Assembly (NCBI GenBank): GCA_903911145.1
Contig: CAIWCD010000013.1
Span: forward strand, 372,001 to 436,000
Direction of reading: 5' to 3'
Length of the DNA stretch: 64,000 nt
Source of the DNA: an uncultured delta proteobacterium
GTDB lineage: Bacteria > Myxococcota > Myxococcia > Myxococcales > 40CM-4-68-19
The notes under the pieces were generated by a model that had not been told where the DNA came from, ran no database searches, and was given only the letters and a program-made list of their open reading frames with translations. Each line of letters starts with the position of its first letter. Within the stretch, counting starts at the first letter, position 1. Shown one piece after another: positions 35,182 to 44,387 of the stretch. The position numbers and the translations under genes are program-made.

Positions 35182-36030
35182 ATGGCGGGTCTGCTCGAAG
35201 GCAAGGTCGCGATCATCACCGGCGCAGGCGGCGGCATCGGACGGGAGCACGCGCTCCTCTTCGCCAAGGAAGGCGCGAAGGTCGTCGTCAACGATCTCGG
35301 CTCGGATCGCCACGGCGGCGGCAAAGGCGGCGAGCTCGCCGACAAGACCGTGGCCGACATCAAGGCGGCCGGCGGCGAGGCGATCGCGAACTACGACAGC
35401 GTCGCCACGCGCGAGGGCGCGGACGGCCTCGTCTGGAGCGCGGTCAACAAGTTCGGGAAGCTCGACATCCTCGTCAACAACGCGGGCATCCTGCGCGACA
35501 AGACGCTGCTCAACATGAGCGAGCAGGATTTCGATCTCGTCATCGACGTCCACCTGCGCGGCACCTATCTCTGCCTGCAGGCCGCGGCGCGCACGTTCAA
35601 GGTCCAGGGCAAGGGCGGCCGCATCATCAACACGACGTCGCTCTCCGGCCTGCTCGGCAACTTCGGCCAGGGCAACTACTCGGCGGCCAAGGGCGGCATC
35701 TACTCCCTCACGCGCACCAGCTCGATGGAGTTCCAGCGGATGGGCGTCACGGTCAACGCGATCGCGCCCGTGGCCATCACGCGCATGACGCAGGATCTCC
35801 AGATGATGAAGGGCGTGACGCAAGAGCAGATGGGCCCGCAGCACATCGCGCCGGTCGCGGTGTTCCTCGCGTCGGATCTCGCGGGAGACATCACGGGGCA
35901 GATCGTCGGCGTGCATGGCCCGAAGGTGTTCCTCTACAAGATGACCGAGACCGAAGGAGCCACGCACAAGGGCGACTCGACCTGGAGCGCCGCGGAGCTC
36001 AAGGAGCGCTGGGCGGAGATCGCGAAGTAG
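35182..36030 (+). CDS. SDR oxidoreductase, (3R)-hydroxyacyl-CoA dehydrogenase (MFE-2)-like
   Basis: A 282-residue short-chain dehydrogenase. Motifs: cofactor loop TGAGGGIGREHALLFAKEGA, VVVNDLG after it (acidic residue at the end of strand 2, so NAD is expected), NNAG, and the active-site serine and YSAAKGG pair. The insert DRHGGGKGGELADKTVADIK, with NYDSV after it, is typical of the dehydrogenase domain of peroxisomal-type multifunctional enzyme 2, which oxidises (3R)-hydroxyacyl-CoA. A C-terminal extension beyond the SDR core (TWSAAELKERWAEIAK) is also typical. The ATG at 35182 follows GGAGG. It has a terminator after it and appears monocistronic. Confidence 0.85.
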   Translation: MAGLLEGKVAIITGAGGGIGREHALLFAKEGAKVVVNDLGSDRHGGGKGGELADKTVADIKAAGGEAIANYDSVATREGADGLVWSAVNKFGKLDILVNNAGILRDKTLLNMSEQDFDLVIDVHLRGTYLCLQAAARTFKVQGKGGRIINTTSLSGLLGNFGQGNYSAAKGGIYSLTRTSSMEFQRMGVTVNAIAPVAITRMTQDLQMMKGVTQEQMGPQHIAPVAVFLASDLAGDITGQIVGVHGPKVFLYKMTETEGATHKGDSTWSAAELKERWAEIAK

Positions 36031-36067
36031 CGCGCGGGTCGAGACCACTCTCGAGCTGAAAAAGCGA

Positions 36068-36099
36068 AGGGGACCTGGAGCGATCGCTCGAGGTCCCCT
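36068..36099 (+). terminator. Strong hairpin after the SDR gene
   Basis: A 9-bp perfect stem (AGGGGACCT/AGGTCCCCT, 36068-36076 and 36091-36099) with a second inner stem (GAGC/GCTC) starts 37 nt after the stop codon. Only a short T-run (CGTTTGCTTCG) follows, so it is a weak intrinsic terminator by sequence, but its place between a plus-strand and a minus-strand gene end fits. Confidence 0.6.
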
Positions 36100-36145
36100 C
36101 GTTTGCTTCGCGGCACGTCGTCACCGCCGGGTGCAGAGTGCAGCG

Positions 36146-36337
36146 CTAGGAGGCCACCGGCACCGAGTAGTCGATGATCACCACGCCACGCGGCGGCGCT
36201 TCATCGCGGTCGGACCGATCGTTCTGCCTCTGGCGCGAAGCGGGCTGCTCGCCCAGCGGCAACTCAAGCCGCGGCCGACGATCGTCGCGCTCCTGCTCTC
36301 TGCGGCGGATCTCTTCGATGATGAATGCGTCGAGCAT
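36146..36337 (-). CDS. Small conserved charged protein
   Basis: A 63-residue protein starting LDAFIIEEIRRREQERDDRR and ending RGVVIIDYSVPVAS, with a highly charged middle. GGAGGT sits at ideal distance before the ATG at 36337. I associate this layout (an N-terminal LDAFIIEE helix, an Arg/Asp-rich middle and a short IxD-type hydrophobic tail) with small proteins repeatedly found in myxobacterial genomes, though no function is known to me. It is likely intrinsically disordered with end motifs that bind a partner. Confidence 0.65.
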   Translation of the reverse strand: MLDAFIIEEIRRREQERDDRRPRLELPLGEQPASRQRQNDRSDRDEAPPRGVVIIDYSVPVAS

Positions 36338-36621
36338 GGACCACCTCCGAGTCGTCGAGCTGCGTCTACTCCAATCGGATGCAACATGAAGTCCAACGAT
36401 TCAGACCGCCCGTCGATCTTTCGGACAGCTCGGATTTCATCGAACGACAGAAGCTGCAACCTGCCTTCCCCGCTCTTGTAACAGGGCGATTCGGAGACGG
36501 TCAATTCTTCGGCGACGGCGCCAGATCACCTACAGCGGAGCCACCGCGCGCGCCACGACACGGCTGTCGCGGTGACAAGATCTGACGCCATTCCGATGGC
36601 GAACGAATCAGCTCCGTGTCG
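36338..36621. other. Intergenic gap upstream of the small protein, nothing supported
   Basis: These 284 nt lie between two minus-strand genes and include the ribosome binding site of the small protein. I see no gene, no clear sigma70 promoter and no strong hairpin. A promoter for the small protein is expected here but not identified. Confidence 0.4.
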
Positions 36622-37074
36622 TCACCGCGCTTGCGCGAGCGACTCGGCGCGGGCCTTGAAATTCGCCAGCAGCCGAGGCAGGCCCGTCTCGCTGAGCGCG
36701 CGCTGAAAGCTCGCCGGCATCGTGCTGGCCGAGAGCGCGATCGCGTAGATCGCACGAGTGCCGGTCGCTGTGGCCTCGAGAGTCCAGCTCCCCGAGTTTG
36801 CGCGCAGCAGTTCGCCGCGCAGGAGCCGCCACTCAATCTTCCATGGCGAAACCTGCACGTGCTCGAGCGTGTAGTCGACCTGGAACAGCTTGGCGTCGAG
36901 CTGGTACGTCACCGCGACGCGGCCTTCGCCTCGCTGTTCAACGCGGATCGATTTCACCTCGGGGATGAACTCGGGATAGCGGGCGTAATCGAGGATGACT
37001 GCGAGCAGCTGCGCCGGCGGCACCGCGACGTCGATGCTCTGCGTGACGAGCGGTAGTGTTTGAGTGTCCGGCAC
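36622..37074 (-). CDS. SRPBCC (START-like) protein of the COQ10/RatA type
   Basis: A 150-residue single-domain protein. PPAQLLAVILDYARYPEFIP is the family's N-terminal helix-loop (the D-Y-x-x-Y-P-E-F motif of polyketide-cyclase/COQ10/RatA proteins), followed by a beta-sheet that would line a hydrophobic cavity, and the C-terminal long helix ending NFKARAESLAQAR. Family members bind quinones or lipids, and E. coli RatA was named for a ribosome effect; which applies here is unknown. It starts 2 nt after the glpX stop, so both are likely one transcript. Confidence 0.75.
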   Translation of the reverse strand: MPDTQTLPLVTQSIDVAVPPAQLLAVILDYARYPEFIPEVKSIRVEQRGEGRVAVTYQLDAKLFQVDYTLEHVQVSPWKIEWRLLRGELLRANSGSWTLEATATGTRAIYAIALSASTMPASFQRALSETGLPRLLANFKARAESLAQAR

Positions 37075-37076
37075 GG

Positions 37077-38042
<966 letters not shown>

Positions 38043-38149
38043 CGAGGACCCTTCCCTTGCGCTCGCATTCTGGAGCGCGGTTCTTCGGAGGTGTGGAGAC
38101 TATCGAATTCGGCGGGATTGACCATTCGCAAATTGCGCGGCGGCCCGAA

Positions 38150-38665
38150 TCATCTGCTCGTGCCTTCCGGCGCGGAATCGCTCTCGTCCGCGCCAGGAGC
38201 GGGTGCCGGCATCACCAGCGTCTCGATCGTGCGGCTCAATCGGGACGAGGGCGCGAGCGCTTCAAGGAGCCAGTCGGGCGCGCGCGTGGGGCGCAGATCC
38301 TTGCCGATGCAGGCATGCACGGTGTGTCCGAGGCAGGCCGTCACGGCCTCGCCATCGCCGACGATCTTCACAACGTAATCGAAGCGGATCTTCACGCGCG
38401 TGTGAGAGACGCGCAGGTGCACTTCGATGACATCGTCGTAGCGCGCGGGCCGCTGGTAGCGCGCCGAAGCCTCGAGGACCGGGAGGAAGATTCCGCGCGC
38501 TTCGATCTCGCGATAGGCGAGTCCGAGGCTGCGGATCCATTCGTTGCGCGCTCCCTCGAAGAAGCGCAGATAGTTGGCGTAGTAGACGACGCCCATCTGG
38601 TCGGTGTCGCCGTAGAGGACCCGGTGCGTGTAGACGGGCGGACTCGACGCCGCAGGCCCGCTCAT
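38150..38665 (-). CDS. ybgC: YbgC-type acyl-CoA thioesterase (hotdog fold)
   Basis: A 171-residue hotdog thioesterase. The active-site segment is YGDTDQMGVVYYANYLRFFE with the catalytic aspartate, followed by EWIRSLGL; both match the YbgC/4-hydroxybenzoyl-CoA thioesterase family. A Pro/Ala-rich tail of some 35 residues follows the core. YbgC usually accompanies the tol-pal genes, none of which is in the window. Its ATG overlaps the stop of the upstream lipoprotein gene by 4 nt. Confidence 0.85.
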   Translation of the reverse strand: MSGPAASSPPVYTHRVLYGDTDQMGVVYYANYLRFFEGARNEWIRSLGLAYREIEARGIFLPVLEASARYQRPARYDDVIEVHLRVSHTRVKIRFDYVVKIVGDGEAVTACLGHTVHACIGKDLRPTRAPDWLLEALAPSSRLSRTIETLVMPAPAPGADESDSAPEGTSR

Positions 38666-39267
38666 GGCGCGGCCCTCTCGAACTTCGAAAGGGTCAGGCG
38701 CAGCTGCTCCTGCGCCTTGCCTTCAGTCGACACCGTCCGCGTGCGCAGCTGAACCATCCCGACGTCGGGCGCGTAGGTCCACTCGGTCGAGAAGATTCCG
38801 CCCCCCTCGACGGGCTGCTGGTTCCTGACCACGACGCACTTCTCGAAGTGGCCCGCCGGAGTATCGAGCTGCGCATCGGTCGCGGTGATCTCGAAGCGCT
38901 GCACCGCCATCTCTTCAACCGAGCTCCAGCTCCTGCCGACCGCGATCGGCCCGCGCAGCAGATATCTCGCGCCGTCGCGCAGACCGAGGCTGTCGATGCG
39001 GAGGCGACCGCGGTGATCGTCAAGAAACCAGGGTCCGTCGCGCCCGACGATGCGGATGGTGTCGCTGCTCGTGCTTCCGGCGGCGCGGACCTGGAACGTC
39101 CAGGCGTTTCCGATCGAGAGCGCCGTGTAGCGCGAGACCTCGGCGCCCGCGTCGGAGGCTGGCTCGGAGGGAGAGGTGGCGACCCGCGGTGCCGCCGCGC
39201 AGGAGGCGACCAGCAGGGAGCAGAGCGCGAGAGCGCACAAGCGCAGGCTGGAGGCGGTCAGGATCAT
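38662..39267 (-). CDS. Lipoprotein of unknown function
   Basis: A 201-residue lipoprotein with lipobox VASC (LCALALCSLLVASCAAAPRV). The mature domain is beta-rich: YTALSIGNAWTFQVRAAGST at its start and FEITATDAQLDTPAGHFEKC later. The pattern (GNxWxF near the start, DTPAGxFxxC later) is one I know from secreted myxobacterial proteins described only as hypothetical. It overlaps ybgC by 4 nt, suggesting coupling. Confidence 0.7.
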   Translation of the reverse strand: MILTASSLRLCALALCSLLVASCAAAPRVATSPSEPASDAGAEVSRYTALSIGNAWTFQVRAAGSTSSDTIRIVGRDGPWFLDDHRGRLRIDSLGLRDGARYLLRGPIAVGRSWSSVEEMAVQRFEITATDAQLDTPAGHFEKCVVVRNQQPVEGGGIFSTEWTYAPDVGMVQLRTRTVSTEGKAQEQLRLTLSKFERAAP

Positions 39268-39296
39268 CGGCGATCACTCACGTCGAAAGGAGCGGA

Positions 39297-40328
39297 TCAT
39301 GGCGTCGTCGCGGGCGGTCGCGGATTCGCAAGCGGAGGTCGAGACGTCACCTGCGGGTGCGGCGACGACGGAACAGCTGCGGTCTCTTCGCGGCGGCGGC
39401 GAAGATCCGAGAGCGCCTCGTGAGCCGCGCGGCGGACCTCCTCGTCTGGCGATCCGCTCTCGAGAGTGTAGAGATAGGCCTCGGCCTCGCCGCCACCGAG
39501 ACTGCCGATCGCATAGAGGACCTCCGCGACGAACTGCGGCGAGCGCTTGCGCGTGAGGTCGATGAGCGGCCGGACCGCGCGCGGATCTCCGATCGCCACC
39601 AGCGCGCCCATCGCGCGGCGCACGACCTCGGGGCTCTCATCCTCGAGACGCGACAGCAGCAGCGGCACCGCAGCGGGGTTGCGCCTCTCCGCGAGCGCGC
39701 GCACCGCGTAGTCGCGCACGCGCGCATCGCCAGCGGAGAGATCGCGCTGGAGGTCTGCATCGGTCTTGCGGCGAGCCTCGACCTGCCAGGAGAGCGCCGT
39801 GGAGGCCTCGAGCATCGCGGCCGAGAGCGCATCCTCGAACGCCTGCCTGCGCGCGTCCGGATCGGGGCCTCCCGCAGCATCGGCCTGCGTCGGCCGCCGC
39901 GCGCCACCTTCCGCGACGAGCCGCTCGAGATCGCCGTGCCCATCCGGGAGCAGGAGCTCGAGCGAAACCAGGACCTCGGCGAGCTCGTGGTCGCTCACTT
40001 TCGGGGTCGTGGGCAGCAGGACCCGTCGCGCCGCCTCGATCTCGAGGCGCACCTGCGCGCGGGCCGGGCCCTTGCTGTCGAGCTGCACGGTGAACTTGCG
40101 GGTGGCTTCCAGCGCACTCTGCAGCGCTTTTCGGACCTGCTCGGGCGACGTCCCCAACTCGGGAGAAGCGGCGAGATTGGCGTCGCTGACCTGCAGAGTC
40201 GAGATGAGCTGCGACTCCGACAGGGGGCGGTGACAGGCGAGAGCGCAGAGAGCCGCGCCGAGTAAGATCGGGAGGGCAGCAGCGCGACATCGCAGCAGCG
40301 AAGTCTTGGGGAGCAGCGCGAGAGGCAT
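39297..40328 (-). CDS. HEAT-repeat lipoprotein
   Basis: A 343-residue lipoprotein: signal peptide with lipobox LALAC, an N-terminal domain of about 130 residues, then HEAT-like helical repeats from about residue 200 to 310 (DARVRDYAVRALAERRNPAA, SPEVVRRAMGALVAIGDPRA, EEVRRAAHEALSDLRRRREE). A Pro/Thr-rich tail ends it. Such repeats usually bind other proteins. The ATG at 40328 is preferred; a GTG at 40346 is possible. No catalytic motifs. Confidence 0.7.
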   Translation of the reverse strand: MPLALLPKTSLLRCRAAALPILLGAALCALACHRPLSESQLISTLQVSDANLAASPELGTSPEQVRKALQSALEATRKFTVQLDSKGPARAQVRLEIEAARRVLLPTTPKVSDHELAEVLVSLELLLPDGHGDLERLVAEGGARRPTQADAAGGPDPDARRQAFEDALSAAMLEASTALSWQVEARRKTDADLQRDLSAGDARVRDYAVRALAERRNPAAVPLLLSRLEDESPEVVRRAMGALVAIGDPRAVRPLIDLTRKRSPQFVAEVLYAIGSLGGGEAEAYLYTLESGSPDEEVRRAAHEALSDLRRRREETAAVPSSPHPQVTSRPPLANPRPPATTP

Positions 40329-40358
40329 GGGAGCCAGATGAGTCACGGAGCGCGAAGT

Positions 40359-42188
40359 CTACCCGCCGCTCTCGGCTCCTGCACTGCCCTCGGCTGGGGT
40401 CTCGAGGGAAGAGGCCTCGGCCGCGCCCTGTGCGATCACCCCTTCGCCTGCCGCCGTGGGTGCAGGCGTAGATCCAGTGGCAGTCGTCGCTGCCGAATCC
40501 GGAGCAGAGGAGGCGTCGGTCGTCGTCCCGACCGCGCCAAGCGCGGCTTCGCTCGACGTCGAGGCCGGATCTCCCGCGACGGGAGAGGGTGCGCTCTCGG
40601 CCGACAGTGCGCCTTTCTTCAGCGTGCCCGCGGGCTGGCCCCAGGCCTGATCCGCGGGCGTCGCCATCTTCGGACGCTCTTCGCGATCTCGACGTGGACG
40701 GCGGCGACCATCGCGCGACTCTTCCGACGCGCGGGCAGGTGCGCTCGCTCCGGTCGCCTCGGCACGAACCGTTGCCGATTCGCTCGCAGCCGCCACAGGC
40801 GCGGTCGAGCTCTCGTTCGCAGGAGTCGGGCTTGCGCCCGCGGCGTCCGACTGCACGCCCTCCGACGATGCAGCCATCGTTGCCGAACCGCTCTCATTCG
40901 CGCGGCCATCCTGCGACGAGCCCTCGCGCGGACCGCGATTCTCACGGCCACCTTTGAGTGCGCGCGCGGCTGCGAAGAACGCCTCGTCGACATCGGCGAT
41001 CTCGACGACCTGCACACTCACGCCGACGCGCAACTCGACCAACTCCTCCGCGAGAGCCTCGCCCGCGTAGAGGGCAACGGGCGGCTGGGCCGCAGCCGAG
41101 GCCTCCGCGCGCGCTTCGCGACCGGCTTCACCAGGAGCAAGCAACAGCGCCATCTGCGCCGAGTAGTGCGCGAGATCCTTGCGCAGCTCGAGCACATCCT
41201 GGCGGGAGATCTCGCGACGTCCGCGCACCAGGCGAACCGCGACGCGCAGATCGGAAACGCCCCAGCGGTGGCGCGCCAGATAGATAGGTCCGTCCTTGCT
41301 CCGCTTGGCCACGCGCACATCGCGCATGCCCATCTTCTCGAGGAGCGCAGCGCAGACGTGCTCGAACCCGGCCGTCTCGAGATCCGCGAGACGCTGCCGA
41401 AGTGCACGCACGCAGGCCCGCTTGCCCTCCTGCACGAGCGCCGCTGCTGTCGCGGGGCGTCCGAGCGAACTCTGTGGCGAGCGCTCCATCTCCGCAAGCT
41501 GCGACGGCGGCGGAAACTCGACGAGCGTCACGCGCTCGCCATCGACAATGAACGCCGGCTTGCGGCCCGCCTCGGTGCGGCGCCGATTGTCCTCGAGCAG
41601 CGCTGCCGTGAGCGAAGGAAGATCGTGAGCGAGCGCTTCCGTGATGGCGCCCTTGGCCGCGAGCTCCGCTGCGACCTCCGAGAGCGGCGCGCCGGACTGC
41701 TTGTGTGCAAGCCAATCGAAGACCGCCTCGGCGGCAACCGGCGAGCGCTTGCGGTCGCGATCCTTGTCGCGCTCCCGATCGCGCTCCTGGCGCTCGCGGC
41801 GCTCGGCATCGCCCGGCTCTTCTCCGGCCGCAATCGCCTCCATGCGGCGGCGGGCCTGCGAGTGGATCGGACGGGGCTCCCGCTCGCGCGAACGATACGG
41901 CGGCTCGTTGCTCTCGTCGGGCAGCGGCGGAGGCTTGGCCTCGACCACCAACTCGGCCGGCACACTCCACTCGGTCAGCGCGAAGGTACCCTCAGGCGCG
42001 ATGGCAACGACGTGCCGTTCTTCCTCTCGCTTGGCCATCGCGGAGAGGCGCTGGCCCATCGTCGTGTCGGGATCCTGCCCGACGTGCGAGAGCAGATTCT
42101 CGCGCACCGCAGCCTCGGCGATCTCTTTGTAGTGGAGGGGCTTGCCCGCGCGACGCAGGACTTCAATAGCGGCTTCCGTAAACGTCAT
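40359..42188 (-). CDS. HARE-HTH protein with degenerate Mrr-like restriction-endonuclease domain
   Basis: A 609-residue protein. Residues 1-75 are a HARE (HB1/ASXL) winged helix, TFTEAAIEVLRRAGKPLHYK being the classic start, a domain thought to sense modified or distorted DNA. A charged linker follows. Residues about 270-360 look like the catalytic domain of Mrr-type endonucleases (GFEHVCAALLEKMGMRDVRV, then RSKDG), but the usual second acidic residue and QxK are missing: the strand reads LRVAVRLVRGRREISR. The domain is therefore probably a non-cutting DNA or protein binder. The last 240 residues are low complexity, Ala/Ser/Thr-rich with an Arg-rich island (DGRRRPRRDREERP). It is divergent from gltX. 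Confidence 0.7.
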   Translation of the reverse strand: MTFTEAAIEVLRRAGKPLHYKEIAEAAVRENLLSHVGQDPDTTMGQRLSAMAKREEERHVVAIAPEGTFALTEWSVPAELVVEAKPPPLPDESNEPPYRSREREPRPIHSQARRRMEAIAAGEEPGDAERRERQERDRERDKDRDRKRSPVAAEAVFDWLAHKQSGAPLSEVAAELAAKGAITEALAHDLPSLTAALLEDNRRRTEAGRKPAFIVDGERVTLVEFPPPSQLAEMERSPQSSLGRPATAAALVQEGKRACVRALRQRLADLETAGFEHVCAALLEKMGMRDVRVAKRSKDGPIYLARHRWGVSDLRVAVRLVRGRREISRQDVLELRKDLAHYSAQMALLLAPGEAGREARAEASAAAQPPVALYAGEALAEELVELRVGVSVQVVEIADVDEAFFAAARALKGGRENRGPREGSSQDGRANESGSATMAASSEGVQSDAAGASPTPANESSTAPVAAASESATVRAEATGASAPARASEESRDGRRRPRRDREERPKMATPADQAWGQPAGTLKKGALSAESAPSPVAGDPASTSSEAALGAVGTTTDASSAPDSAATTATGSTPAPTAAGEGVIAQGAAEASSLETPAEGSAGAESGG

Positions 42189-42281
42189 GTTGTGTTGCTC
42201 CTTCGGCCCTCAAGAAAACCGCATGGCGCTGTTCGAAGCGGCGCGTGTGCGGCGAAGCGGGGACCGGTTGTCTTGAGCCAC

Positions 42282-42310
42282 TGAATATACCAGCGATCGG
42301 GACTAGTCAA
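42282..42310 (-). promoter_or_regulatory. Candidate promoter of the HARE-HTH gene
   Basis: On the minus strand TTGACT (42305-42310) lies upstream of an AT-rich patch containing TATATT (42284-42289, 15-nt spacer) or TATTCA (42282-42287, 17-nt spacer), about 95 nt before the gene start. A perfect TTGACA (42323-42328) lies further upstream with no matching -10. The spacing is imperfect, so this is a weak call. Confidence 0.35.
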
Positions 42311-42396
42311 GACGACCGCGTTTGTCAACCGGCAGCACCGTCCGATTTCGCGTCCCGATTGAACTGCGCGCCCACCTCTGTTACCCGAAGCGCGCC

Positions 42397-43875
42397 ATGA
42401 CCCTGCCCCGCGTCCGATTCGCTCCCTCGCCCACCGGCTATCTCCACATCGGCGGCGCCCGCACCGCGCTCTTCAACTGGCTCTTCGCTCGCCGCGCTCG
42501 CGCCGAGGGCAAGGGCGCGTTCGTGCTGCGGATCGAAGACACCGATCGCGAGCGCTCCACCGAGGCGAGCGTGCAGGCGATCCTCGACGGCATGCGCTGG
42601 ATGGGCCTCGATTGGGACGAGGGCCCCGAGGTGCAGATGGACGGCCGGAAGATCGGCGGAGGCCCGCACGCGCCCTACTTCCAGACGCAGCGCTTGAGCA
42701 CCTATGATCGATATTCCGAGAAGCTGATTGCAGAGGGAAAGGCCTATCGCTGCAACTGCACGAAGTCGGAGCTCGACATCCTTCGCGAGCAGGCGCAGCG
42801 CGAGAAGCGCGGCTTCAAGTATCCGGGGATCTGCCGCGAGAAGAAGCTTTCGAAAGACACCAGCGGCGCGATCGTCCGCTTCCGCATGCCCGACGAGGGC
42901 GCGACGACCTTCAATGATCTGGTGAAGGGCGCGATCACGACACAGCACAAGGAGCTGCAGGACGAGGTGATCCTGCGCAACGACGGAGTGCCGCTCTACA
43001 ACTTCGGCGCAGTCGTCGATGATGTCGAGATGGGCATCACGCTCGTCGCGCGCGGCGACGATCACGTCGTCAATACGCCGCGGCAGATCCTGATGTACCA
43101 GGCGCTCGGATTTCCCGTGCCGACGTTTGCGCATCTGCCGATGATTCTCGGCGCAGACAAGCAGCGGCTCTCCAAGCGTCACGGCGCCGTCAGCGTGCTG
43201 CAGTATCGCGACGACGGATATCTCCCGGGCGCGCTGGTCAACTATCTCGTGCGCCTCGGCTGGTCGCACGGCGATCAGGAGATCTTCACTCTCGAGGAGC
43301 TGGTCGAGAAGTTCGATTGGGATCACGTCGGCGCGACGGCGGGCGTGTTCAATCCCGAGAAGCTGCTCTGGTTGAACCAGCAGTGGATCAAGAAGACGCC
43401 GCTCAATGAACTGGCCGCGCAGGTCAAGCCGCTGATGATCGCGCGACACAGTCACAAGATCACTCCCGACCTCGATCTCAATCGATTGGCGCTGGTCCTC
43501 GCTCCGATGGTCGAGCGGGCGAAGACGCTGCTGGAGATGGCCGACGGCGCGGTGACGTTCTTCGAGCGCGGCGTGACGTTTGATGAGGCCGCGGCGAAGA
43601 AGCACCTGACCGCAGAAGCGAAGACGATTCTCGAGAGCGCGCGGGCGTTGATCGACGCGCGTTTCGCCGAGGGTGGCCACGCGCTCGAGGCGGCCTTCCG
43701 CGACGCAGCAGCAGCGCAGGGATTGGGTCTCGGCAAGCTGGCGCAGCCCGTGCGCGTCGCGGTCACCGGCACCACGGTGTCGCCGCCGCTCTTCGATACC
43801 ATCGTGCTGCTCGGGCGCGAGGAGTCGCTCGCCCGCATCGACGCGGCGCTCGCTCGCATCGGAACCGGCGCATGA
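42397..43875 (+). CDS. gltX: Glutamyl-tRNA synthetase
   Basis: A 492-residue class I aminoacyl-tRNA synthetase. The HIGH-type motif is in FAPSPTGYLHIGGARTALFN and the KMSKS-type motif is DKQRLSKRHGAVSV; LRIEDTDRERS and the GDDHVVNTPRQILMYQALG segment are also typical. It charges tRNA-Glu, and tRNA-Gln too if GatCAB is used; both tRNAs lie in this window. The chosen ATG at 42397 is where family similarity begins; the longer frame upstream has no support. The next gene overlaps it by 4 nt. Confidence 0.97.
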   Translation: MTLPRVRFAPSPTGYLHIGGARTALFNWLFARRARAEGKGAFVLRIEDTDRERSTEASVQAILDGMRWMGLDWDEGPEVQMDGRKIGGGPHAPYFQTQRLSTYDRYSEKLIAEGKAYRCNCTKSELDILREQAQREKRGFKYPGICREKKLSKDTSGAIVRFRMPDEGATTFNDLVKGAITTQHKELQDEVILRNDGVPLYNFGAVVDDVEMGITLVARGDDHVVNTPRQILMYQALGFPVPTFAHLPMILGADKQRLSKRHGAVSVLQYRDDGYLPGALVNYLVRLGWSHGDQEIFTLEELVEKFDWDHVGATAGVFNPEKLLWLNQQWIKKTPLNELAAQVKPLMIARHSHKITPDLDLNRLALVLAPMVERAKTLLEMADGAVTFFERGVTFDEAAAKKHLTAEAKTILESARALIDARFAEGGHALEAAFRDAAAAQGLGLGKLAQPVRVAVTGTTVSPPLFDTIVLLGREESLARIDAALARIGTGA

Positions 43876-44258
43876 CGATCCGCACGCTCATCCAACGCTC
43901 GGGCCTCATCGGCGCGCTCCTGATCGCGATGGCACTTCCTGTTCGACCCGCGTTCGCGGCCGGCGAATTCAAAGCGCGCGGCTTCACGCTGCCGAGCGGC
44001 GCGGTCAAGATCGATGAGGATCGCTACCGTCTTCCGAGCAACTGGGACGAGGTGCAGCGTTTCTATCGCAGCACCTATCCAGCGCCGAAGTATCCGCGGC
44101 ACGTGCTGCGCAACCAGACCGGCGTGCGCGCAATCCACATCGTCAACCCCAAGTCGGGCGACGATTGGGCCGGCGTGAATCTCTACGAGGCAGCGCGCGG
44201 CGAGGTCCGCGTCTACGTGCTCGGACCAGATTCACCCGCAGCGCCTGCGACACCCTGA
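43872..44258 (+). CDS. Small secreted protein, unknown
   Basis: A 128-residue protein with a clear signal peptide (LIGALLIAMALPVRPAFAAG) and a mature domain of about 95 residues containing YRLPSNWDEVQRFYRSTYP and RAIHIVNPKSGDDWAGVNLY. No family recognised. It is translationally coupled to gltX (ATGA overlap), although functional linkage with a tRNA synthetase is not obvious. Probably periplasmic. Confidence 0.65.
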   Translation: MTIRTLIQRSGLIGALLIAMALPVRPAFAAGEFKARGFTLPSGAVKIDEDRYRLPSNWDEVQRFYRSTYPAPKYPRHVLRNQTGVRAIHIVNPKSGDDWAGVNLYEAARGEVRVYVLGPDSPAAPATP

Positions 44259-44294
44259 CTCCCGACGGGGACGATGCGCGGAGGATCCATCTCG

Positions 44295-44387
44295 CGCGGA
44301 TAGAGACTTTCTTTTCGGAAGTCGCCATCCCAACAGAAGCGGATATCAAGAAGGAAGCAGCTTTCCGCTCGGAAGCGACTATCCGCG
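44295..44387. repeat. Nested inverted repeats between convergent genes
   Basis: A perfect 9-bp inverted repeat CGCGGATAG/CTATCCGCG (44295-44303 and 44379-44387) closes a 93-nt segment that itself holds smaller stems (GACTT/AAGTC at about 44305-44323; AGCGGA/TCCGCT at about 44338-44370). The segment is less GC-rich than its surroundings. Its right arm covers the hutH stop codon. It may be a bidirectional terminator or structured 3' end; there is no long T-tract. Confidence 0.5.
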
